NCBI GenBank assembly: GCA_030849065.1
Contig: JASAON010001552.1
Coordinates: 1 to 53,773, forward strand
Direction: 5' to 3'
Length of the DNA: 53,773 nt
Origin: Jaenimonas drosophilae
Taxonomy: Eukaryota; Euglenozoa; Kinetoplastea; Trypanosomatida; Trypanosomatidae
Shown: positions 45,047 to 53,773 of the stretch, one piece after another
Numbering within the stretch: position 1 is the stretch's first letter
Layout: every line of letters begins with the position of its first letter
Notes under the pieces: model-generated
Database searches by the model: none
Seen by the model: only the letters and a program-made list of their open reading frames with translations
What the model was told of the DNA's origin: nothing
Position numbers and translations under genes: made by a program

Positions 45047-45952
45047 CTACGATCGATGACGCTTCCCAGACGGAGGGCTGATCTTGTTGGGGTAGTAGTA
45101 GTACTTGAGAAGGAATGGATGATTCAGCACCTTGTGGAGGGCCAAGCGCTTGGATCCGTCGCGAACTAAGAGATTTGTGATGAGGTCCTTGGCCTCGCGC
45201 GGAACAATTTCGGGAATCGTAAACTGCATTGCGTGAATCTTCTGATAAATTTGGGCGTTGTCCTTTCCCACGAAGGGCGTGTGGCCCACCAGCAACTCAA
45301 AGCAGAAGATGCCCAGGCACCACAGGTCTGCGCTCATGTCGTAGGGCTGACGACTGACGATCTCAGGCGGAAAATACTCCGGCGTGCCACAGGACGTCTT
45401 GCGACGGTTGTTGGGGTCGTGCACAGACCACCCAAAATCTGCCAGTTTGATGTTCTTGTTGTGATCTAGCAGAATATTCTCAGGTTTGATATCCCGATGA
45501 AGAATGTGGTGCTGATGTAAGTAGAAAAGGGCCTCGGCAAGCTGAGCCACGTAGCGGGCCGCTACCGTCGGCGTGAAGAGTTTGACTCGACTCAGTTCAC
45601 TGTAGAGCATTCCGTTGCTACAGGGCTCCAGTACTAGGTAGATGTCATTCTCATCATAAAAGTAGGCATAGGTCCGTAGGAGGTACTTGTGTCGCGTGTG
45701 AAATGCAATTTCTATTTCACGCCGCAGCTGACTAACAATATCAAACTCAGCCAGCTTCTTGATGGAGAGCTTCTTGATGGCCACCACGAAGTTGCTATTG
45801 CGTACGGCGGCCAGGTAGACGTCTCCATAATTGCCTCCGCCTAGTTTGTGAAGTAGCTCAAAGTCGCCAATCGTCCATTCGCTCTTCGGTGCTGGTGGCG
45901 TCACAATGAAGCTGTTCAGCACCTGGTCCTCCAGCCCAACCTCGGTGGTCAT
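45047..45952 (-). CDS. AUK1: Aurora-type serine/threonine protein kinase (AUK1-like)
   Basis: Aurora kinases drive chromosome segregation and cytokinesis; in trypanosomes AUK1 is the chromosomal-passenger kinase. This 301-residue protein is a compact kinase with the glycine loop at about 38-43 (GGGNYG) and the catalytic Lys60 in VAIKK. The helix-C Glu is at 79, the catalytic HRDIKPEN motif at 152-159 and DFGWSVHDP at 172-180. DFGWSVH is diagnostic of Aurora. The activation loop reads RRKTSCGTPEY, with Thr186 in the place of the activating Thr288 of human Aurora A. The N-terminal extension is short (about 27 residues), so regulation by long N-terminal motifs is unlikely. All catalytic residues are present. 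Confidence 0.9.
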   Translation of the reverse strand: MTTEVGLEDQVLNSFIVTPPAPKSEWTIGDFELLHKLGGGNYGDVYLAAVRNSNFVVAIKKLSIKKLAEFDIVSQLRREIEIAFHTRHKYLLRTYAYFYDENDIYLVLEPCSNGMLYSELSRVKLFTPTVAARYVAQLAEALFYLHQHHILHRDIKPENILLDHNKNIKLADFGWSVHDPNNRRKTSCGTPEYFPPEIVSRQPYDMSADLWCLGIFCFELLVGHTPFVGKDNAQIYQKIHAMQFTIPEIVPREAKDLITNLLVRDGSKRLALHKVLNHPFLLKYYYYPNKISPPSGKRHRS

Positions 45953-46255
45953 GTGCAGTACCTCCCACTGACCCTGTAGCTGTACAATCTAGCTGCTTTC
46001 GTGCATGATGAAGATGGAAATCAAAGAGGAAACGTGGTTTGAGCTATTCGTTCCAAAGCCATAAGACAAGATACGTGGTGATGGCACAATAGTTTTTTTT
46101 TTCGATTATTGTTGTGTCGCTCACACACGCTCTGTGCGCAGTGGCGAGTGAGAGAGAATGCCGTGAGAAGGATCATTAGGCATGACATCACTAGGCGAGT
46201 GCAGTGTCTAGTGGGTATCAGTCTATGGTTCCTCCACGCCTTCTCCAAGATTGAT
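45953..46255 (-). promoter_or_regulatory. Intergenic UTR region
   Basis: No gene is seen. A + strand purine-rich stretch at about 46008-46034 gives a pyrimidine tract upstream of the Aurora gene. An 11-base T run on + lies near 46090. Confidence 0.35.
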
Positions 46256-49200
46256 CTAGGTGAAGAGTTGATGAAAGGTACGCTTCTCAATCAGTGAAAA
46301 GGCCCCATCGCGGTCCTTGTGGACGTAGTAGAAGCTCTCTACAGACTGCCCACCAAGTGCCCGAACAAACTGCTCGTCGTGGGTGATAACAATAAGCTGA
46401 AAATGCTTGATGGTACGGCGTGTTTCGATAAGAACACGAAGAGCTTCGGCAAGTGAGCGGGCGTTGTCCTCATCCAGATTAGTGGTGGGCTCGTCCAGGG
46501 CAAGGATGCCACACTCACAGCAAAAAGCCTCACTCAGGGCAAGGCGAATGATGACGGACGCCAAGACCTTCTGGCCAGCACTGCAACGACCGCGCATATC
46601 CACCTCCGTGGTACCACGCTTCATAATGACACGATAATTGTAGCTACGACGTGCAGCCGTTGTGGTGGTTGTGTCCGTTTCGGAGCGAATCTCCACGGTA
46701 TCGATATCACTTCCACGGTAGGTCTGGCGCCACAGGTCGGATATGATCAGGTTGATCTGGGCAATCTTCTCCTGGTGGTAGCTCTGCACTGCCTTCTCCA
46801 GTGCGTTGTAGTACTTCTCAATGTCCTTGACGGCAATTTCAGTTGTTTGCACCTTCAGAAAGGTGGAACGATAGCGCTTCTCAATGTTGTGGTACTTTTC
46901 TTTTCCCATTTGTGCCTTGAGGTTGTTGATCTCCTGCATGGACGCCTCTACGTGGCCCTCCTGCTGGGCACGTAGTTTCTCGAGCTCACTCAGCTTCCCA
47001 CGAATCAGCTCACGCAGTCGTGGCAAAGGCTGCTCATGCGCCTGCTCACCAAGTAGTCGGCGCATAGCAGGCACCTCACTACCCTTGAGCTCTAAGAGGG
47101 AGTGCTCCACCTGTGCTAGACGCTGTTCGTCCTCTTGAAGAAGATCCTCCTGCTCACGTCGTAGAAGGCTACGGTCAATTTCTGACATGCGATGGCGATG
47201 GTCCTCCATAGAAGCTTGAATCGTCCTCAACTTCTCACGCAACGCACCAACTTCGGTTGCGTTGCGATCTCGAAGCGCTTCTGACTCCGCGAGGTTCATT
47301 CGAGCCGTCTGAAGTTGGTGCGTGGTCAGTGATGTCCAGTAGGATCGTAGCTTGGAGGCCGCCATCTCAAACCGGCGGTAGGTGTTCTCCGTTGCTTCAA
47401 CCAGACGTGCCTCCGCCAGGTCCGTTTCCTTCGTCGCTTCTTGAATGGTCTGTAGCTGAGCCTCCAGCCTCTTCAACTCTGCCTGTAGCGTGGACTGTCG
47501 AGCCCCAATGTCCTGGAGTCGAGAGCGGTGCTGCTCTTCCTCCCTACACAAGCGGGATAGAGTTGCCTGCACATCGCCTGCTTTAGCCGCAGCCAGCTCT
47601 GCTTGGTGAAGCTCACCGCGGCAGCTTTGAAGCTCCCTGTCTAGCGTGTCAGTGCCCTCATCCTTCTCCATACGCTGGAGCTCACTGAGCTGCAGGTTGA
47701 GTTGGTCCACGTTACGAAATGCCTCTTCATACTCATCCGACAAATCGTCGAAGGACCGCCGCGGGCCTTGGCCCTCCCCGTCCTCCACCCTCACCTCTCG
47801 CTCCAAGTCATTCAGCTGCTGCTCTCGGCGCTTCAGCTGCATGCGTAGTCCATCCACCTCCGACTCCATCATGGACATACCAGAAAGACGCTGGGCCACT
47901 TCCTCAACACGAGAGAGTCGAGACTTTGCCGCCTCCAACTTCTGCACTTCATCCGCCAACTCAGCTCGAGTCTGCTCCAGCTGAGCATTGAGTTGCTGGA
48001 TTGTCTGTTTTGCACCGGGAATCCACTGTTGTAGCTGCCTGACCTCATCCACCGTTTGTTGCACGCGCTCCAGCTTCGCAAGAGTCTCACGCGCGCTCTC
48101 GCAGATATCTTCAGATGTAGGTACGGACGCAGTTGGGGGTTGCTTTTGAGCTTCAATGAACCGGAGTGCTTCCTGTTCTGTTGCAAATGGTCGCTCACAC
48201 ACCTGGCATTTGTTGTCCCGCTTTGCTGTCTCGGCGTAGTCTGACCTGCAACTGTGCATGAAGGTCCACGACTGGTGCTGCTGCCGATGTCGTTCGTAGT
48301 TATCCTTCGCCTCCCGCAAGTGGCGGTCGTAGTGCTCCAGATCCATATCTCCGAGTGCAGCCTTGCATGCCCCGTGCTTCCTACCCAGCTCGTCTTCCTT
48401 CAGGGTGTACTCCTCCAGAAGGCACTCTTTACGCTGTTGCAGGGCAGCTTCTTGGCGCTCCAAGTTTGACAGGGTGTGCTGAATATGAAGAAGACGATCA
48501 GACCGAACCCGCCTCTCGTGTTGAGTAGCCGCTACGATGTCATTGAGTGATGTAGCATCGCTGACCTCGATCAGAAGAGGGCCGAGCTGTGGGACTACGT
48601 GCTGGGCGAGGGCTTCAGCCAGTCGGTCTTCACGCTGGCACAGTTGATGACGCATGGAGGTGAGCTCTTCCTCTCTCCCAGATCGCTGCTTTTCCTTGGA
48701 GAGCTGCTGGCGTAGTCTTGCTACACGCACATTTTCCGCCTTCAACTCCTCCAGGACCCTCTCACGGCGTTGATGGCGCTCACCCTTCTCGCGCAGCTTC
48801 ATTGCCGCCTCCACACGAGCCTCTAGCTGATGCACACGAGACCGACAAGCCTCGAGTTGTTCTGTTGCCTGAACGCCACCGAGGTCCTTCATTGATTTCT
48901 CTGCTTCTAGCCGTTGCGGCGCCAACCCACGAATGAGGCCATGGAGCATATCCACCTCACGCGTCTCTGCCTCCAGCGTTCGTAGCAGCGCCTGTCGCCG
49001 AGCATCCACGTCCTCGACTTCACGACCGGAAGCCGCACGGGCGGCGTCGCGGTGTGTTCTCACAGCCGTCAACGACGCGTGCGCACGTTGCTGAATTTCC
49101 GCTAGTGCTCCTTCATCCATCGAAACTGCGTCATATGTGATCCCCTCATTTGAGAGCTCCCTGAGCAGTTCTGACAGCTCAGCAACCACTCCTTGGTGTT

Positions 49201-50278
49201 GTTGTTGATCACGCTCCAACACTTGTACCTGTGATCGGAGCTGAAACAGCTTCTCCTCCGTACTCCGTGATGAATCTTCCTTCACCCGAAGCTCTTCTTG
49301 GCACTGCTGGAGCACCTCACAAGAGCCCTGACTACGATCGGCTGCCTCCTGCTGCAGTGCACGCAACTCATCCACACTCTCCTTTGGTGCAGAAAAGCCC
49401 ATTCGGGCGATGGCGTCCCGTTTCTCACCAATACGACCCTGAAGCACCGCTGCTTCTCGCGAATAGCCCTCAATGTTCTGCTCCACAGCATCTAATGCGC
49501 TGGATGCTTTCCGAAGCTCTTGCATATCCGGTTCTAAGCTCTTGCTCCGATTCTGAATGAGCACTACGAGGCCCTCCTTCTTTTCAATGTCAGACTCCAG
49601 TTGTTTTGCCTGATCACGATGCTCACGCAGGGCCATCAAACTTGCCTCATGTTCCTTCTGCTGGCGTCTAAACTCTTTGCTGTTCTCGCGGAGCCGATCC
49701 AGCGCCAGGACGTAGCGCGTTGCGGCGAAGATGTCGTCGAAAATGCGTTTTACGTTCTTGGGTGGATCGAGGGGCCAATTGCAATCCTCCTGATGGCAAA
49801 AAAGGACATGCTCCAATACTGCCGGAGAGACGCCCAGCATTTCAGGGATTACACGGTCCACATCACTTGCCCGGTACGTGCTAGATACTACTTTGCCACT
49901 GGCAGCATCCTGGTAGGCAACAGTGTTGTCGAGGGTAGAGAAGGAGGTCTTCTGACGGTGGCGAGTAACCTGAAAGCTGCGGATGACCTGCATGGCCTTC
50001 CCTCCCCGGCCAGTGAAGAGAAGTCGAATCTGTGCCTTCACCTCCGACTCCCCAATCACCTTTGGATCATAGACGAAAGAGCTCTTCTCGGTTCCACTAC
50101 CTGGTGGCATGCTCCCTGTGCAGGCATTCAGGAGGGCCTCGATGATGGTCGTTTTACCGCTTCCATTTTTTCCCAGAATGACGGTGAGGGGCTTGTGAAA
50201 CTCGACGGACTGTTTGTTGACTGGGTTGGGATCAAAGCTACGAATGCCGCACAGCTGCAGTTGCTCAATGCTTGTCAT
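46256..50278 (-). CDS. RAD50: RAD50 DNA double-strand-break repair ATPase
   Basis: RAD50 is the SMC-like ATPase of the MRE11-RAD50 complex that senses and tethers DNA breaks. The 1340-residue protein has Walker A GKNGSGKT at 36-43 and a Q-loop segment (FCHQEDCNWPLD). Long antiparallel coiled coils flank a zinc hook, CQVC at 691-694, exactly mid-protein. The C-terminal ABC part has the signature stretch RGRCSAGQKVLASVI and Walker B LALDEPTTNLD. Length is close to the yeast and human proteins (about 1310). The start at 50278 gives the usual short N terminus before the first strand (SIEQLQLCGIRSF). The open frame extends further upstream, but that part lacks family similarity. Confidence 0.95.
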   Translation of the reverse strand: MTSIEQLQLCGIRSFDPNPVNKQSVEFHKPLTVILGKNGSGKTTIIEALLNACTGSMPPGSGTEKSSFVYDPKVIGESEVKAQIRLLFTGRGGKAMQVIRSFQVTRHRQKTSFSTLDNTVAYQDAASGKVVSSTYRASDVDRVIPEMLGVSPAVLEHVLFCHQEDCNWPLDPPKNVKRIFDDIFAATRYVLALDRLRENSKEFRRQQKEHEASLMALREHRDQAKQLESDIEKKEGLVVLIQNRSKSLEPDMQELRKASSALDAVEQNIEGYSREAAVLQGRIGEKRDAIARMGFSAPKESVDELRALQQEAADRSQGSCEVLQQCQEELRVKEDSSRSTEEKLFQLRSQVQVLERDQQQHQGVVAELSELLRELSNEGITYDAVSMDEGALAEIQQRAHASLTAVRTHRDAARAASGREVEDVDARRQALLRTLEAETREVDMLHGLIRGLAPQRLEAEKSMKDLGGVQATEQLEACRSRVHQLEARVEAAMKLREKGERHQRRERVLEELKAENVRVARLRQQLSKEKQRSGREEELTSMRHQLCQREDRLAEALAQHVVPQLGPLLIEVSDATSLNDIVAATQHERRVRSDRLLHIQHTLSNLERQEAALQQRKECLLEEYTLKEDELGRKHGACKAALGDMDLEHYDRHLREAKDNYERHRQQHQSWTFMHSCRSDYAETAKRDNKCQVCERPFATEQEALRFIEAQKQPPTASVPTSEDICESARETLAKLERVQQTVDEVRQLQQWIPGAKQTIQQLNAQLEQTRAELADEVQKLEAAKSRLSRVEEVAQRLSGMSMMESEVDGLRMQLKRREQQLNDLEREVRVEDGEGQGPRRSFDDLSDEYEEAFRNVDQLNLQLSELQRMEKDEGTDTLDRELQSCRGELHQAELAAAKAGDVQATLSRLCREEEQHRSRLQDIGARQSTLQAELKRLEAQLQTIQEATKETDLAEARLVEATENTYRRFEMAASKLRSYWTSLTTHQLQTARMNLAESEALRDRNATEVGALREKLRTIQASMEDHRHRMSEIDRSLLRREQEDLLQEDEQRLAQVEHSLLELKGSEVPAMRRLLGEQAHEQPLPRLRELIRGKLSELEKLRAQQEGHVEASMQEINNLKAQMGKEKYHNIEKRYRSTFLKVQTTEIAVKDIEKYYNALEKAVQSYHQEKIAQINLIISDLWRQTYRGSDIDTVEIRSETDTTTTTAARRSYNYRVIMKRGTTEVDMRGRCSAGQKVLASVIIRLALSEAFCCECGILALDEPTTNLDEDNARSLAEALRVLIETRRTIKHFQLIVITHDEQFVRALGGQSVESFYYVHKDRDGAFSLIEKRTFHQLFT

Positions 50279-50637
50279 TTGCAACTTGCTGCTGCAAACA
50301 CTGATGCTGTGAATTCCAAAGGGTTCCGCGCCTGATCGGCCGGTGAGGAGCTGCCGTTCGCAACCTTTTCTGTTGAGGGAAAGAAACCTACGGAAATCCC
50401 TCGTGACGGCTATTTGGCAGGTTAACAAAGGTAGGTGTACAGACAAGAAAGTGAAGAAGACTATTTGATTGTTTCAAGCTCAAGACTTTACACAAACTTA
50501 TCTCTTATCTCCTCAAATGAGCGGATAGTGTCACAAGGACAAGTGGATGTGTTTAGGTCAAAGGAACAAATCAACGAGGTACCTCACACGATTGAAGGAA
50601 CATCCCGATTCCCAAGCTTCATGGAATGATCTCCACA
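50279..50637 (-). other. Intergenic region upstream of RAD50, no gene seen
   Basis: No gene is seen. The RAD50 frame stays open to about 50446 but the extra residues are not conserved-looking. A - strand pyrimidine stretch near 50371-50390 probably precedes the acceptor. Confidence 0.4.
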
Positions 50638-50979
50638 TTACTGCTTCTTGCCAGCGGGACGGAAGGGCACCTTGGAGGTGAAGCGCTGCTTGCGGTTCTT
50701 CACGGGGCGGGCGCGGACGGTGCGGCTGTGGATAGCGCAGGCGATGCAGTAGCGGTTCTTCATGTACAGCTTGGGCATGGGGAAGCCCTTGCCGTAGATG
50801 GGGGAAGCATCGGACACATCGCGAGCAGAAGCGGCATCGAGGATGCGGCGCACAACGAAGCGGCCAACAGCCTTGTCCTTCGGGGTGAGACGGCCGCAGT
50901 TGAAGCAGTGGACGGGCTTAACACGTCCGCGGCTGTGCGGGGGCTTGGAACGGCCGTGGTTGCGACGCTTCGTGGTCAT
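50638..50979 (-). CDS. RPS26: 40S ribosomal protein eS26
   Basis: eS26 sits at the mRNA exit channel of the small ribosomal subunit and contacts mRNA upstream of the start codon. The 113-residue protein has the family start (MTTKRRNHGRSK) and zinc-ligand pairs CFNC (25-28) and CIAC (78-81). The conserved VRRILDAAS segment lies between them, and the basic C-terminal tail is typical. Length matches other eS26 proteins (about 115). Its codon choice is strongly biased to G/C-ending codons compared with its neighbours, as expected for a highly expressed gene. It lies between RAD50 and RAD51 on the same strand. Confidence 0.97.
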   Translation of the reverse strand: MTTKRRNHGRSKPPHSRGRVKPVHCFNCGRLTPKDKAVGRFVVRRILDAASARDVSDASPIYGKGFPMPKLYMKNRYCIACAIHSRTVRARPVKNRKQRFTSKVPFRPAGKKQ

Positions 50980-51316
50980 CCTTCGGTCAGTGATTTACCC
51001 TACTATTCGTTACAGAAGCAAGTGTAAAGAGAGCAGTAGTTGCAGCGCGTGGGGGGGGGATGAGGCTTGGCAGACAGTATCAATAGAAAACACAGATGGA
51101 TGGCAAGATAAGTGGGAGGACGGGTACGACACACATTCCTCTCGAGTTTGAAGGTGAAACGGCACCATCTGCCCAGCAACGCAACGGAAATGAAAGAAGG
51201 AATCGAGTAGATCCGCATAGGGTCAAACTCTCTGATGTAAATTGTTCTAGAGATATGGGGGGCATCACACACCTCTGTGGGCCTGAGGCAGGAGGGAGAC
51301 TGACACCTTCACTTGA
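50980..51316 (-). other. Intergenic region, no gene seen
   Basis: No gene is seen. There is a run of nine G on the + strand at 51051-51059 (C on the transcribed-sense strand) about 75 bases upstream of the eS26 start, followed on the - strand by a pyrimidine-rich stretch. Confidence 0.4.
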
Positions 51317-52432
51317 CTAGTCTCGTGCATCTCCCACGCCATCATCGTAGATACCAAAGATTGCCTCCGCTTCAGCCAAGCAGGGTGAATCGTAGACCTT
51401 CATGATGCGTTGCTCTCCACGACCTTTGCGCAGACTAAGCCGAGTGGTAGAGGCATGGGCCATGATGTGGCCGCCAATGGGCTTTTTGGCATCCGCTTGA
51501 TACATCTGCGCCGAGCCGTCAACATTCGCCACAACTTGATTCGTCACCACCACAGCCACTCCATACTCCTCAGCAAGATTGTGCAGAGAGCGTAGGAACT
51601 TCCCAAGATGCATCTGCCGTGCGGCAAGCTCGTTGCGCCCGCTGTAGTCCGTTCGGTAGAGTGCCGTTGCCGAGTCCACAATAATTAAGGCAAAGCGGTT
51701 TTCCGCCATCATGGCGGAGGCCTGAAGAAGCAGCTGTTGTTGGTGATCTGTGTTGAAGGCTCTAGCACAGGCAACATTGGCTAGCACATCTTGTGGATCA
51801 AGCTGATAACGTTCAGCCACAGCCACCAATCGCTCCGGACGAAAAGTTCCCTCAGTATCTATGTAAAGAGCCATGCCTTCCGCCCCGCCTTGTGAAATGG
51901 GGAGCTGGCAAGTGACGCAGAGGGTGTGGCACAGCTGTGTTTTTCCTGTACGGAATTCTCCAAACAGCTCTGTGATGCTGCCGGTTTCAATACCTCCGCC
52001 AAGTAGCTTATCCACCTCACGACTTCCGGTGGTCACCATGACAATGTCTTTGCGTGCAGCATGGTATGCCACAGCACTGGTGAAGCCCATCGGGACTAAT
52101 TTGGCGCACTCAGTCATGATCTTTTCTGCCTTAATGTCACTGATTCCCTTGACAGCCAAAACGCTTTTCTTTGGTGCGTAGGCAATGGACTCCACCGTGT
52201 AGAAGCCGCTTTCCATAAGGCGCTTGATATCTGCCGTGGCAATGCCGTAGTGCTCGAGAACCTGAACAACGCGAAAGCCGTTGCTCTCTTCCCCCACAGC
52301 AGGAGCAGTGACCTCTCCTTGCTGGTCATTCTCCGCCGCTGTGGTGGCATGCTGGCTTTCTTCAACCTCCACCTCTTCCGCCACAGCGGCGGCACGGCCT
52401 CTCTTCCCGCGTGCTTTTGCGCGGGTGATCAT
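51317..52432 (-). CDS. RAD51: RAD51 recombinase
   Basis: RAD51 forms filaments on single-stranded DNA and carries out strand exchange in homologous recombination; in trypanosomatids it also supports antigenic variation and repair. The 371-residue protein has a charged N-terminal extension (1-50) and a helix-hairpin-helix domain (about 60-105). The FxxA-type polymerisation motif is FTSA at 117-120. The recombinase core has Walker A GEFRTGKT at 158-165 and Walker [13 protein letters not shown]. The C terminus ([19 protein letters not shown]) is typical of RAD51. These features separate it from DMC1 and the RAD51 paralogues. The ATG at 52432 is the first after an AG at 52543-52542; the frame upstream has no ATG. 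Confidence 0.95.
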   Translation of the reverse strand: MITRAKARGKRGRAAAVAEEVEVEESQHATTAAENDQQGEVTAPAVGEESNGFRVVQVLEHYGIATADIKRLMESGFYTVESIAYAPKKSVLAVKGISDIKAEKIMTECAKLVPMGFTSAVAYHAARKDIVMVTTGSREVDKLLGGGIETGSITELFGEFRTGKTQLCHTLCVTCQLPISQGGAEGMALYIDTEGTFRPERLVAVAERYQLDPQDVLANVACARAFNTDHQQQLLLQASAMMAENRFALIIVDSATALYRTDYSGRNELAARQMHLGKFLRSLHNLAEEYGVAVVVTNQVVANVDGSAQMYQADAKKPIGGHIMAHASTTRLSLRKGRGEQRIMKVYDSPCLAEAEAIFGIYDDGVGDARD

Positions 52433-52541
52433 GGCTTTCTTCAACAACTGCTCAATCCGCCGTACACCACAAAGCAGATATATCACAGTGCTGGAATGCT
52501 GTCCTGATGCCAAAGACTAGAAAGCCTCAGTGCGATGAGGC

Positions 52542-52576
52542 CTACCAAAGAAAGAAGAACATCAGCAAAAAAAAGG
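52542..52576 (-). promoter_or_regulatory. Spliced-leader acceptor for RAD51
   Basis: On the - strand a T-rich tract (about 52546-52576) is followed by an AG at 52543-52542. No ATG lies between it and 52432, supporting the short RAD51 N terminus. Confidence 0.5.
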
Positions 52577-53773
52577 TGAATTACATTGTTGGCACACCCC
52601 ATGGATAAGTGGTAGGAGATTGCTAAGCCAGGAAACAAACGAACACGAACCAAAATAGGGCATTAGCAAATCGTTTTCGAGAATCAACTCCATTATTGTG
52701 CTGGATCCACTCAACGCTTCTCAGTGGCTACCACCAACAACCTGGATTTACTCCATCTAGCTGCTCCAAGGCACTCTTGAAAAAAGCCACACGTCGGCAA
52801 GTGATCAACAGAAAATGCTCAAGAGCATCCTGCAGGCATGGTTTGCAGACTCAAAGCAAATGCTGAAAAACAAACATGTCATCAATCATAGAACTGCATG
52901 GCTCCTCTCAGGCAGCAAGACACACCAAAAAAAAAAACTAATTCTCCTCATTCTTCTGCTCCAACAACTGACCGTTTTGGTGTTATATATACAGCTTCCG
53001 CGCCGATAGCAAAAAGACATAGGTCACCTGTGCCATCAGCACATTATCATTCATTCATCCCTCGTCATCCTCACTTGACCTCGTTTTACGTACAGTTCTT
53101 TGAATACGTGAGTTTGACGAAGATTCACAATGAGAAAACAGCCTGTATGCCCAACTTCACTCTCTACACTCGTACCTGACAGAATAAGGGAGTAAGCACT
53201 GCCACAGGTACCCAGCAACTTCAGGAAGTTGCTCCCCAGCCACACAGCAAACCAGGTTCACACAGGGTGAACTGGCTTCCATCAAAAATGGATGTGTACA
53301 GCACAGTAGCAAAGGAAAGGTCAACGCGCCGCATCTCCGCGAATAAGAAAGGCTCCTGCCGAAACAGTCAAGCGACAAACATGAAAACAAAAAAAAGGCA
53401 GAAACCACGGAGAGGGTGGAAAGCGCGCAGAAAAAAAGTACGCGCCGCTGAGCAAAGGTATCACAAAAAAAAACATAAATGAAAATTCAATTTTGGTGTC
53501 TTCATCACAGCGCAACCACACATCTGCCCATTTCATCAACAGCCCAGCAAATTACTTAGGCTGGTACCCATGCAGCAATGTGGCCAAGGTGCAAAAGAAA
53601 ACGGCTCGCAAAGAGCTCAAACAACAACAAACAAAAAAGATTATTGCGTGTCGCCTACTTATTGATAACGCACGACAACAGAATGATGCTCAATATAGAG
53701 CCCGCAGACAGACCGCTCAGCAGTGACAGGCACATGCACGTACCAGCTGCAGCATGCTCACCCTCACTCTCAA
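52577..53773. other. Right-end region without a supported gene
   Basis: About 1.2 kb with only short ORFs, none with family resemblance or the GC-rich codon use of the genes. The sequence is AT-richer than the gene blocks, with A-rich runs on the + strand (for example 52927-52939, 53465-53474). It could be a long UTR, or the start region of the leftward polycistron; sequence beyond the window is needed to decide. Confidence 0.4.

Noticed and set aside
53267..53482. 71-codon Lys/Arg-rich + strand frame near the right end, looking like a small ribosomal protein
   Set aside because: It translates an A-rich stretch, matches no ribosomal protein I know, and has no acceptor-like tract upstream.

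Overview
The window looks like nuclear DNA of a kinetoplastid flagellate (trypanosomatid or bodonid); I cannot name the genus. All 27 protein genes I can support are intronless and fairly tightly packed. They lie in two long one-strand blocks: eight genes on + (about 0.3-15.0 kb), then nineteen on - (about 15.2-52.4 kb), which converge at 14966-15194. Many genes have a pyrimidine-rich tract and an AG shortly upstream, with the chosen ATG as the first ATG after it. This is the pattern of trans-spliced, polycistronically transcribed kinetoplastid genes. No rRNA, tRNA, CRISPR or recognisable mobile element was seen.

The + block carries FAD synthase, two adjacent divergent elongin-C-like proteins, a BCD1-type snoRNP assembly factor with added CCCH zinc fingers, a multi-pass membrane protein, an unknown protein, the exosome nuclease RRP44/DIS3 and a large helical-repeat protein. 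The - block, in transcription order (right to left), starts with RAD51, ribosomal protein eS26, RAD50 and an Aurora kinase. Next come a ZMYND10-like dynein assembly factor without its MYND finger, a SMYD4-like TPR/MYND protein, propionyl-CoA carboxylase beta (interrupted by one undetermined base that stands for a real gap), a small membrane protein, a membrane-anchored alpha carbonic anhydrase, UTP17/WDR75 and an unknown protein. It ends with a DIS3L2-type exonuclease, a divergent carnitine-acyltransferase-like protein, two related proteins with DEK-C-like tails, katanin p60, a long coiled-coil protein, a saccharopine-dehydrogenase-like oxidoreductase and the SUMO E1 subunit AOS1.

As usual for kinetoplastid gene clusters, neighbours are mostly not functionally linked. 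Loose themes are RNA processing (BCD1, RRP44, DIS3L2-like, UTP17, eS26), recombination and mitosis (RAD51, RAD50, Aurora) and flagellum/microtubules (ZMYND10-like, katanin). The observations most worth checking are: a shared C-terminal YGAT tail on two adjacent membrane proteins; a tandem pair of diverged repeat proteins with DEK-C-like ends; a tandem elongin-C pair; a BCD1-CCCH architecture; the ZMYND10 homologue lacking its namesake finger; and a G-quadruplex-capable tract in the convergent strand-switch region. All calls rest on reading the sequence and on remembered family motifs; no database search was run.
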